A DNA stretch of 64,000 nucleotides from Synanceia verrucosa (taxonomy: Eukaryota > Chordata > Actinopteri > Perciformes > Synanceiidae): the NCBI GenBank assembly GCA_029721515.1, contig CM056556.1:11614098-11678097 (forward strand). Reading direction: 5' to 3'. Below the pieces are notes generated by a model. That model did not search any database. It saw nothing but the letters and a program-made list of their open reading frames with translations, and was not told where the DNA came from. Shown piece after piece: positions 10,068 to 21,640 of the stretch. Positions within the stretch are counted from its first letter, which is position 1; the number at the start of each line of letters is the position of its first letter. The position numbers were made by a program, and so were the translations under genes.

Positions 10068-13000
10068 TTACTGTATTTCAATTGTACCTAAACACTTGAA
10101 GCATTTTAGTATTTGTCTCAAGTATTCACACCGACACAATTCAGATCTCAGCTGCACTTGGAAACAAAGAGTTTTTTGTGCTCAAGATTCACAGCTCATC
10201 CACAGGCCCCCTTTTGAGCCACAGCAGAGAAAGTCTGAGAGGTAAATTTTCTATAATGATGGAGTTGTGAACGAGCCCACCTGTGACTGTGGCTCTATCA
10301 ATGCCATGGGTTCCTCTCCCTCCCTGAGTTTTTCTTCAGACAAAATGGGAAAGAGAAGCACAAAGAAGAAGGGGTAATGGCACTGCGTGAGCTCTCCTCT
10401 CTACAGACTGGCAGAGAAGCCCCACCGTGTTTTTGTCATCCAGCTCTTCCACAGACACTTTTTTTCCAGAGTAGCAGCTTCAGACCTCAGACTGACAGCA
10501 CGACAGGCCATGCATGTGCTCCCAATCTCACAATAACAACACCCACACACATCAAAATATAGATTGGGAAAATAAAATGTTATGCAAGATTTTCACACAG
10601 GTCCATCTCTGCCAAAAAGCCAGTTTACCTGTGATGACAGGCATTTGCTAAAGATTACTGTTGGCCTCCCGCTGAAGCAACAGTCACTTTAGAATATGTT
10701 GTGAGTAGCATCAGTCACTTCAGAGGGTAAGCATTGCAGAAACCACATGATGAAACCCAGGAGGATAATGCTAATCCCTGAGCTTACAGTAGAGTGAGAG
10801 CACATTTTTCACTACGATCCTTGTGCAAACACTCCAATCCAGCCAGCTCCTCATTAGCTCTGCTTTAAAGCACAGATGGATCCATGTCTGAGAGAGGAGC
10901 AATGAGAGACTCACTTATCTATTTTATTACGTTTTCAAGGTCACTAGGTAGACCTAAAATGTAATTTTAAAACATTACCTCCCCTGACTATCCCAGGTCC
11001 ATCAGAAAAGAGTCCTGCTTTGAATTAGTTGGCACTACTCTAAATATTGAGACATGAAAATGGCCATAGAGCAGCTTGCTGGGGAGTCTAAACATGGGAA
11101 ATTCAATAGAGACCAGGGGAGGCAGGAGCCATCTGGAGAGGATACAGCTCTAATGATTGACTGTAATACCAGCAGCAGTGCAGAGCTCAAGAGCAACAAC
11201 TGCTGCCACCATTGCACCAGTCTGTCACACAACAGCCGAGGCGGTTACTTAAACAGTGCTGGTCCCAGCCTGAGAAGTCTGTTTGGACCCATCTTCTAAA
11301 TGCTTTTAATAGAACAAGACACAGTAACAGGGTGAGGATGAGGATGACAATGAATAACATTCCTCCAAGGATACCAAGCAAATAATGCTGCACAGGGTTT
11401 CTTCAAATTTTGTGGCTTTTATTTGATCAATACCAGAGTAAGTGTCTGTGTGTTTCTCACGCAGCGTGGACGCAAAGATGTAGGACATGCAGAGCGCAAC
11501 AAAAGCCAAGATCAATTGTTCTTCTGAAAGAGATACGTCTCGGCTACTTGGAGACATGGCCATGATTTCCCACTGTGAAGCACACTGTGCAAGATTGTCT
11601 CCTGCAATTTACATCAGATGTCAGGATACTGTTGTCTATTAAATCAATTCATGCTTTGTATTTGGGAAATACAAGATATGCTTTCTATTCTCTTAATAAA
11701 AAAAGCTGGAGATCCAGGAGGACTTGATATTAAGCTTTGAGTTAATTACGTATTAGTTACTATAAGAATGAGCTGGAGAATATTGAAAGGAAATATGACT
11801 TGAGTTAAACTAAAAAATAATAACAACTTCATAATGCATATATAATCTCCTTATTATGAGCACCATATCTCAACCATCCCCCCCACATGGCTCCAGGATT
11901 TCAAGGTCATTCCATTAGACAGAGATCACTGGAGGTACAGTAATGATTCCCTAATAAACAGAGCACTGTACACTCGTTCTGCTTTAGCAGCAGCAATAGA
12001 GATATAGATGCAAACATCTTGTCATTTTTCCACAAACAGCTACTCTGGGGTGAAAGGCAGATTGGTATGGTGACTCTAAAGCGAGCACACTTATGATAAA
12101 AGATGACAACTAGAGTTTAACAAACTGCTATTGAATAAGCAGGAAAGCACTGTGCTGGCTGCCTTCACTTGTCATTTATTACATTATCTCCAGCCCAGCG
12201 GACTGTTATTATTGTTTAAATTAAGCATGTACTGTAGCATGTCAATGGCATCGAGGACTGAGAATAATTCCCACCTCAGCAGTTCTCAGAACTGTTGAGA
12301 ACAGCAGGATTAAAACACATGTGCTTTGAGAAAATGCAAACTGGCTAAACTGATTGAAAGCACGCCTCCTTCCCTGTCCTCTTTACATCCTGCCACGACA
12401 CGCCGTGCACGCCATCAGCCTTTTATCCCCGTCTGATTGAAAGCAAGGTCAGTTTCCTGCAGGACCACAGTGCTTCTCTGGAGACCGTTACATTTTCCTG
12501 GAACACAGACACATAACAGTGAACAAGGGTTGTTGTTGTTTGATCATCTCTGTATTCAAATCCAATATTCCTGCATACATTTCTGTTCAACTCCACAAAG
12601 AAGAGATGTATCAAAGTCAGGCGTGTTATTTCCACCAGATGTGAAAGCTGTTTCTAAATTTAATGACTGCTAGGGCTATCACTTTGAGTGCCTCACATCC
12701 TAATTTGAATTTGGTAAATCAGAGCCCAACAGTGCATAAGAGGTAGGCATTAATCAATCACCATAAATACATCTTTATTAGGTGCATGAGGCATACAGCT
12801 AACATACAGAGAATTATTGTGCATCTATTTAATAGCCCAGGGCTGTAATCTAAGTAGCGACATGGGGACACAGACACATCATTCTGACAGCTTGACTTCA
12901 CCACATTAACAACTTGGAGGAGAACAGGATTATGGTTACACCAATGCAAAAGTCAAATGATCATATACTGCCAAAAGATGGAGCAGGTGTATTTTTTTAG

Positions 13001-13831
13001 GAGGGTGAAAAAATACATTTACTTTAGTATTTTTCAGAGTAAATTCATTTCTTTATCAAGGTGTCCTTGTGCCCATTTCTTTGCGAAGAACACCCACTGA
13101 ATGTGGGGTCTACCTGAATGAAATTCACATAATTAATAAGTCAAAGGCTTCCATCTCCACTCTTATCACTTCCTCCATACGTTTCATAAATTAATTCATC
13201 ATTGCTCCTGCAGAATACACCAATCACCGCACGACATTATGAAGCAGAACCGACCTTTGCTGTTGAAAGGTTCACCGTGATTACTATAAACAAGCTGTCA
13301 TATTATGAGTGGCTTGTATGGTATTATTTCACTTAATAGAGCATTAGTCAAGCAGCGGCTGTCGGTCCAGATAAAGAAACCAAACCCCTGCTCTAAATTT
13401 AGAGCACTCACAGCTACACTGACTTCTTTTATTCAGTTACATTTAGAAATGAACCTTGCTGCTATGACCTCGTCTTTGGACTGTAGGCTTTGCTCCTGGG
13501 CGACATACTCTGCTGTAATGCAATTTGAGGGTATGGATGCTGACAGAAATTATGAATCTTGCCCTTGTCGCAGGGAAGAGAGCACAGCTCCTCTTACGCT
13601 AAAAATATCCAGTGGAGTAGAGCGTCCTCCAGCAGCACTGTTACAAAAAGATCCAGAGCAGAAGCAGCTTGATTCATGTTTCTTCCTACTCCTTAAAGAC
13701 AATGGGATTCACTAATACCTACAATGACAACAAAAAGGAAATTATATCCATTCTTATATTATAATTTGTGAAGATGAAGATAGATGAAAAGCCCTTCAGT
13801 AAATTCAGTACTGGGCTGGGTTAGACAGACA

Positions 13832-13860
13832 AATAACTCTCTGAATAACAGAGAGTTATT
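13832..13860. repeat. Perfect 12-bp inverted repeat, 5-base loop
   Basis: AATAACTCTCTG at 13832-13843 and CAGAGAGTTATT at 13849-13860 are exact reverse complements around AATAA. The arms do not extend further. Confidence 0.9.
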
Positions 13861-14317
13861 CCATATGTACCATCCCTCATTTAGAGATGTGAAGAATTAG
13901 CTTCCTAACAGATGGAGACAGAAACAGCTACTAGAAAAGGAGAGCTCCACCCAGCAGCTGCAACCAGTCAACCCAGTCGTCAGTCCAGTCACTCAGTGGG
14001 AGTTGGTCCTGGTGGCTCAGACAGACATCATTTTTTCTTTCACTACATCCACTGATGGATGCAGATCTGCCTGTAACAACAAATGACTCAGGCCACAATG
14101 ATTTCATGATGATTATCAACCACATTTTTAACGGTAAATCTCTTTCAGAGCATTTACAGCATGCAGCCTCTGGTCCACTATAACTTACATCTGGTTTTTG
14201 ATGGATAAGTACGCCAGATAAAGTGATGTAATAATTTGAAACAGGGAACATGTTTGGGCTCCAAATTATTTGAGTTTAAACAACTAGTTTGCTGATGGAT
14301 TAAAACTGAACCTTATA

Positions 14318-14872
14318 CAGCTCTGGAAAAAATTAAGAGACCACTGCAAAATGATTAGTTTTGCTGGTTTTACTATTTATAGGTATGCCTTTGAGTAAAT
14401 GAACATTTTTATTTCATTCTATAAAGTGCTGACAACACTTCTCTCAAATTTGAATTTGAGAGAATTTGAATTTGAAATTAAAATATTGCCATTCAGAGCA
14501 TTTACTGGTAGAAAATGACAACTGGTCAAAATAACAAAAAAACAAGCAGTGTTTTCAGACCTCAAATAATGCAAAGAAAACATGTTCATACTAATTTTTA
14601 AACAACACAACACTAATATTTTAACTTAGGAAGGGTTTAGAAATAATTATTGGTGGGATAATCTCAATCTTTAATCAAAGCAGTGATTTTTATGATCTTC
14701 CTCATAAAATAAGCTTTCATTCAGGTGATCACTTGATCACCTGATCAGTGTCTCAGTAAATGGAATGAGAAGGCTTATGTTGGAATTGAACAAACACTGG
14801 AATGGACTGGCTGCCATAGATGTAGAGATGTTTACATTTATGAGAATGGTCTCTTATTTTTTTCCAGAGCTG
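14318..14872. mobile_element. Non-autonomous Tc1/mariner-type element with TA target duplication
   Basis: The left end CAGCTCTGGAAAAAATTAAG continues with AGACCA. The right end is TGGTCTCTTATTTTTTTCCA then GAGCTG, its inverted copy with small differences. Both ends are flanked by TA (14316-14317 and 14873-14874), the target duplication of Tc1/mariner transposons. The 555-bp length and lack of any transposase frame show it depends on a transposase in trans. A 20-bp internal near-palindrome (AGGTGATCACTTGATCACCT, near 14724) is also present. The family is common in fish genomes from memory. Confidence 0.85.
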
Positions 14873-14874
14873 TA

Positions 14875-15254
14875 TTTATTATAAAATACTAATAAACAAT
14901 GTATTTCTAAAAAAAAAAAAAAAAAAATGTAAAAGCTTCCATTACTGGTTTACTTCTTTACGCATCAGGATGAAACACACAAGCCCACTATGGGTTCATA
15001 TCTCTTTTACTGACATATTTATCTCACACCAGAGAACATATGTGAATATGTAATTGCTGTATTTATGTCTACTGAACAGGTGCTTGTCAAGTGGCCACCA
15101 TACGGATGCATTCATCTCAATGTACCATAGTATATGCAAGGTGGAAGGCATTAGTTCTCCACAATTACATCCAGAGTGTCATTTTATAGCAGAAATGCAA
15201 CAGACTAAAAAATCTATGAAATAGCTTGCATAAATATATAGATATACATGTATG

Positions 15255-15290
<36 letters not shown>

Positions 15291-18200
15291 TGTATATATA
15301 TATATATATATAAAAATATATAAACTGTAACATGACGTAAACACATTATGTGCATTTTGAGTTGTTGCTCACAGGAACAAACAAAAGGACTGCTTCATTT
15401 AAACGTTTCTCCACAGGCACCCCTGACGTGAGTGTTGTTGGCACACTGGACATGATTTATTGAGCGCTTCCTCCTCGCAGATGCATTTTGTGCCTATAGA
15501 CGTGTGAGTTGTTTGTCAAAATACTATCCAACCTGGAAGCGCATGCTGTCACTAGTGTGCAATCAGTAAAGTGTAATCAGCTCCTTTATGTACGGATCAC
15601 ACCGACCACAGGAGGAGATGTGATGTGAAGAGTGGTGACTGCACATCTGGTAATGACACTACTTGTGATTTCCATAGCTTATTGTCCCATCCTCTTTTTT
15701 AAGTGACTGTACTTTTTTACTTTTTTCTTTTTCATTCCTTTTTCATTCCTTAAAATTCAAACCATTGCCACGAATAACCAATATTTTATCAGCTATCCAT
15801 ACAATCAGGGGGTGATTATGGATTTAGGGTTTCTGATTCAGCTTCACCACATCCTCACGGACCCCTAAGCCAAATTTCTGATTGGTGATGCACAACCTTC
15901 TCAAAAAAGAAAATATTCCAGTTATTTGTAGTATGACATAACTGGAATTAAGTAGTTTATCAAATCAAGATAGACAGATGCAGGGAGATGAATATAATCA
16001 AGAAAAAACTCAGAAGCAGATGTGACAGCAATTATTGCAAGAATATGTAAGTACAAGGCAGATGATGACAAGGTTCATGAAATCACTGCATCACAATTAC
16101 AGAAAGGTCACAGTTCAGATGCCGACCCCGCTCTCTGTATCTCTAGGTCGATCTGCCTCCCTACACTGTGCATCAAAATCAAAGTGATGCAGCCTCTCGT
16201 TGTGAAAAAAAAAAAAAAAAAGCAGCTTGCAAGAGCTGCCTGCTACACATTGCTTTCATATACAGCCTGAGTCTGACGAAGTGTGTGAAAAATTTATTTT
16301 CTGAACTGTGTAACAACAAACCATATGGGAGTTAATGCCTGAGCCTGTAGCACAAGTAAATGAAGTACAATAGGTACAAGGTGAGGTGAATGTGGGAGTT
16401 TGCATGCATAAGAGCACAAAAAATACACAACCTAAACAGGCTTTTTTGACTTAAATATTCCAAATGCAGTGAGCAGGAGTATTAGACAACACACCTCTGG
16501 ATCAGTATATTCTGCCTGAAATGTCATGTTCTGTAAATCAGGTGACTCCAATCTCCGGTCTGCACTGCCTCCCCACCACCGAGCCTCTCTCTCTCTCTCA
16601 TACTTCAGTCGCTGACTGCCTACTACCACTCGCATGCTGATTACAGTATCAAGAGCAGTGGGATGGAACATACACTGGCTTCTCTCCAAAGTGAGATACA
16701 CAGAGGGACTCTATCAGCATTTTATATCCTCTGGCATGCTGTAAAGGAAGAAACCTGACACACAAAGATGGAGATTCACTGTTCTGGTTCTTTAAGCAAA
16801 ATCAAACATTTAGTTAAGAACGCCATAACCAGCTGATATATCATTTTAATCGTGACTTGTGGTTCCTGTACATTCCTCTGCACAATGTCTGGTGTCATTA
16901 TCTGTACTCGTAGTTAGCTCAGTGGAGCATGAGCACCACTTAACGACATGGTAATATACAACCGTATCAATGTGGACTCTGAAACGATAAATTCCCCCAC
17001 TTGATGGTGAGTGAAACCATGCTGTTGCATGAGACGAGGTTCAGGGAGAGGCCATGATGTTGGCCCATTGTTTCCAGATCAGTAACTCTGCCCACAGTTG
17101 CCATGGCTGCTGCTGTGCCCACCTTTTCCTGGACATATAAGGCTGGACAGCAGCGGCCAGATCGACTCTGCCCTCTGGTCCACGGCTGCAACTGCTTCCA
17201 GGGTCATGTGGATGTACTGCAGGGTACGCTCTGCAGTGAGCTCAGGATTTCAACTAAAGTCAGCTTTTAAATGTCAAGCAGACAAGGTCAACAAAGGGAG
17301 CTTTGACAACGTCAAAGGCTGCTTTATACTGTGTACATGACTATACTGTACAATCCAGAAGGCCTCTCAGCTATGCTGTCACAAGTACATGGAAATATTC
17401 AGCAGAAGAAGAGATTGAGGGAGCTGACTTCGATTCACTTTGATAGAGCGTGTCTGAAAAATGAAAATACCTTTATGTGAAAGTGTCACTTCAGTTTAAG
17501 GGCTTTGTTGGAGGTTCTGCAGAGAAACATAATGTACTGTAACATGCTACACTGTGAGAATGAGAAACTGTCTGAGATATATCGTCTACCAGCACATTGA
17601 TCCCTACAGTGTAGTGAAGAAGACGTACGAGTACAAAGACAGGCAGGCAGAATGTACAGAGAAAGCACTTAAGCGAGAATCTTTTCCCTTCACACAATTA
17701 AGCAAACAGCTTTCTGGAGTGCATTCCCTCCCAAAACGGTGAATCATTGGGCTACATCTAGAGTGAACAATAAAAGTTGAAAGCAAAGTGTATATGGCCA
17801 AAGCAAACGAAAAAACCCCATTATTCAGTTAACTTGGGAGTACATTCCAGCACAGTATCATTGTGGGACTCCTTGCAGCTTTGTTTTTCTCTCAGCGAGG
17901 ACTAAAAGCACTGGAGAGTCAAATGTTTAAATTGGCTGAAGAAGGCGTATACAACAACTTTCCCTTTGACAAATACTGTACACTTCAGAAAGTTCTTCAA
18001 GCGGAGGCTGTGTGCAGGAGGTCTTTTCAAAAGACTTACGTATTTTTAACAAGATTCTTTTTTTCAACAAGATGTTTTTCTGGTATTTTCTACTGCAACA
18101 ACCCCCGAGTGAGGAGAGGTGCTATATAAAATAAACACATGCAGCCAGTATTTCATCATAGTATGGACATCCTGCCAGGTTGTTACTAATTCAGCTTTAT

Positions 18201-21200
18201 ACTCTTATGTTTGCCTATTCCAATATCTGAACAAATATCAGGTTTTTTAAGACAAAAACATTCTTAGTAATGACACTTGGTTGTGATGCTCTTCAAAGTG
18301 ACAAGCATCTTTTCTTCATAAGAAAGAGCCGTCAAATATGGAAAATGTTGAAAGAAAAATAAATATACCCTCCATATTTTGCCATAGGAGCATAGGTCGA
18401 GACCTCGCTATTGTTTTTGCATTTCCAAACGAAGCAGAAATAAACATCAAAAAGCACCAACAAATGAGAGAATTTTGCAATTACGGTAACAGCAGCTTTT
18501 GTAATCCATTACTTTTCACCCCTGGGATCTGCTTAGGACATGTGGAACATATAAAAGTGACATAAATGTTGTCAAAACAAGGATACAAACCCCCTCCCTT
18601 TTTCAACCCCTAAACTACGCCCAATTGTTCCTGATTACTCAGGACAAACATCTCTAGCTTAAATCGTCATAAACATCTGGTCAACTAACCACCCACCCAC
18701 GTGCAGCATGGATATCCTTAACACATTGTGCAACAGGGTCAAATGATGAGAACCACGCTGACTACTTGAGCAGATGGATGGGAAGCACAGCGATGCACCT
18801 CTGGACACATCTTTCAGCTGGAGCCACACTGAGAGGAGCCACACGATATGGAGCGGAGCATGTAGGGGATCTTGCCATGCTAGTTAAGGACTCACAGGCT
18901 CACTATTTCATGCTCCACATCTGCTGGTTCCCATAGCAACCCAGATTTTTGGGCAATTCCCAGGTCAGGTGGCTTCTGTCAGCTACGAAAGAGAAAAGAG
19001 TGGGGCCTTGTCTGCGCAGTGCAGTTTGAATGATAAAAAGGTTCTGACTTTCATTAGCGGCTCTTAAGATGATCACTGAAGTTTCTTCAATGGTTACAAA
19101 CACACACAGAGTATTTAAAGAGACAAGCTGTCACTTCTGCAGATCAACTGTCACTTCTGCTGAAATGCAGTTTCTCACAAGGCTAGATAAAAAGACTCAG
19201 CCGTACATTTTCAAGGATTTCAGTGGATATTCTGCAAGTGAAAATACAAAATAAAACAGACTCTGAGGCGCAAACAGGAGGCCGAGGCGAGACAGACACT
19301 ATTATTACTGCTGAATCACAGCTTTTGTGACTCAGCAAAATATGAGCTACAACACTGAGAACAAAGACCTCTTCCATACACAGTCGTTCATTTGTAATAA
19401 CAGTCACTATTTTAGCATCTTCGCTGTGCTGTTTCTGCAGCTTTGGGAAGACAAACTAAACTCATCTGTTTTTCATCGGTGCTCCATCGTTTATGCATAG
19501 TAAATTGCAGAAAGCAGGATTTGCTATTTACTACATGAGTTAGCGTGAACCACAATGAATGGATCAGAAAAGAATGGCTGTATATCAGAGGGGCTTTACA
19601 ATTACAAGCTGGTCATTATGGCAGCATGGGTGCAGCTGAATACCCCAGTGTGGGTTTCATACTAACAGAAGCAGCGGGAGCCGATCATTAGGAGCAGGCG
19701 TCTGCAGGGCCGGGACCCAGAAGCTCAGCCAGAGCCTGTGTGAGAAGAAGTCCCCCCCGTCTCACTGGGGAAGTCCAGAAGAAACGTGCCGCAGGCCAAG
19801 CGCTCCTCAGTTCCCCTCTCTTTAACCTGATTACTGTAATGAGCTTAGAGACTGCTGGATGCACATCTTATGTGAACATGGACCAACACAGTGCATTCAC
19901 TCACTGTCTGCACTCTCACTGGCAGCTGTAAAGTAGCATCAGACTCAAACCCAGCTTCGCTGGACGGCTCATTGACCACAGACATCGTTGGGGGTGATGG
20001 ATGTGGACAGGAAATTACAATGTTGTCAAAGGTAAAGCAGGTTAAAAGGCCAACTCAGAGAAGAGAAAAGATGTCCAAATGCCATGCCAAAAAGTATAAA
20101 TGCCTAGGTAAAACTTGCCCATAGTTGCTTATCGTCTCTCTTTAAGTAAATTAAGTAAATTTAGACCGTGATTTAAGAGGAGAATCTCATAAACTAAAAA
20201 CAAAGACACCAAGATGTACCAATCAAGTGAACGTCTACAGAGGATAAAGTCACTAGCGCACAACAGTATCAAGAAGTTGCATGTTTCCTGGAGTAACACT
20301 GCCAGACACCATGTGTGACGCTGTTATAGCACTGTATAGCCGCCTCCCGCTGCCAGGTGCAGCACAGTAATGAACAGCTTCTCTGTAGTTGCAGACTTTC
20401 CAAAAGCCATGATAGCTGCCAAGTTATCAACGTGCACACAACAGCTTTGAAATGTGAAGGGACATAAAACGCCTTAACACTTAAAATTTTGGCAAACTAG
20501 TGCTTTAACACTAGAAGTTATATTTATATTTTTAAACATCTGGTGGTTTCTCACAGGCTAAATAGTCTCAAATTTTGAATATATTATTGCATTTAATTTA
20601 ATATTCATGCAGTCGAGAAATTAAAAGTGTTCATATTTAACTGCAATGCTTCAGCACAAAAAAGGCAGGAAGAAGAGTGCGAGCTTCAGGATAAGCATAA
20701 TCCACTAGTGTTTTTTTCAGAGTTGCTGTGCATAACAACTTTGCAGAAGTGAGGGTAGATTAAAACAGCAGCATAGCAGGTCCCTTCAGTCACCATAATA
20801 TTCTTTCTCACATTTTATGGGATGAGGATTTTTCACTATAAGTACCGTGTAACCACATGGTACCAACCCTTTTGTCCAATTTGTTGGAAAGATCAACAAA
20901 TAAACAGCATCAGCAACCCTCTGGAAACCTGGGCAAGGCGTTCAGATGGTTTGGTGCACTTTACAAAGGCAGTTATTTTCCTCCCTGTGGTCCGAGTGTA
21001 ATTAAGTCTGTTACTGTGCCCTTCAGAGACAGAACATTTTGTGAAGGACGAGGCCAATGGAAGACCAGTTCTCAAATTGTCCGAAACTGAGAGATTATCC
21101 TCTCCTTGAAGAAAATACATTTTGTGACTTTAACTATGCTGATTAAAAATACATGCCATTGCAACCATTCAGGCAGCCATTGCATGAGCTGTATAAAAGA

Positions 21201-21362
21201 TACACATGGTACTTTCTGAAGTGGCTATCAGATGAAAAATAGATACAAAGACACCACATATTTACTGTAGGGTTTGTGTGTTGGTGTTGCTGGATGGATA
21301 AACAGTGACTTGTGCATGTGCCATTACATCTTGAGGTTTAGGAAACTCAAGCCTATTAAAGA
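14875..21362. other. Non-coding interval
   Basis: No supported gene. It contains poly-A at about 14910-14927, an AT-rich alternating tract at 15232-15323 and a poly-A run near 16206. A 13-bp direct repeat with 20-bp spacing lies at 19128-19160. Many short overlapping frames occur on both strands, for example around 17486-17801; none resembles a known protein. Confidence 0.65.
15232..15323. repeat. AT-rich (TA)n tract with internal dyads
   Basis: Two long TA runs flank a CACATATACATG core, and ATACATGTATGT precedes the first run. The whole tract can fold back on itself. Confidence 0.9.
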
Positions 21363-21640
21363 AGTCAAGTTATGTCAAGTGAAATTATAAATTACAGATT
21401 TGCCTCAGAGGGCTTTACAATCTGTACAGAATATGACTCCCTCTGTCCTTTAAAAAACGACCCTCACATCAACTGAGGAACATCTCCCCAAAAAAACCCA
21501 ACAACCTTTTAACAGGGAAAAAATGGTGCAATAGAAACCTCAGGAAGAGCAACAGAGGAGGGATCCCTCTTCAGGATGGACAGACGAGAAAAAAATGTCA
21601 TTTATACAGAGTAACAACTATTAAAAACACACAGACAATC
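21363..21640 (+). repeat. Dispersed fish repeat, longer copy
   Basis: It contains in order AGTCAAGTTATGTCAAGTG, TTTGCCTCAGAGGGCTTTAC, AATCTGTACAG, CCCTCTGTCC, CCTCAGGAAGAGCAACAGAG and GAGGGATCCCTCTTCAGGAT. I recognise this series from percomorph fish repeats; a fragment with the same opening order lies at 88-175. The right limit is uncertain and may extend to about 21850, so the opposed frames at 21650-22030 and 21663-21983 may be repeat sequence. Confidence 0.65.

Larger units (their letters stand above)
9032..14317. other. Non-coding interval right of tln2 exon 1
   Basis: No coding exon was recognised on either strand. It is probably the first intron of tln2 (minus strand), if the first exon lies further right as the acceptor at 9031 implies. 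It contains a diverged repeat at 9829-10067 and a perfect hairpin at 13832-13860. The 136-residue frame at 13305-13715 shows no domain, no family resemblance and no splice context. Confidence 0.7.

Noticed and set aside
13305..13715. 136-residue plus-strand frame, among the longest besides c2cd4
   Set aside because: No domain, no homology I recognise, no splice context. A frame of this length is expected by chance in 64 kb of six-frame sequence.
18927..18940. X-box-like GTTCCCATAGCAAC (RFX)
   Set aside because: Two deviations from the RFX consensus and no linked promoter or ciliary gene.
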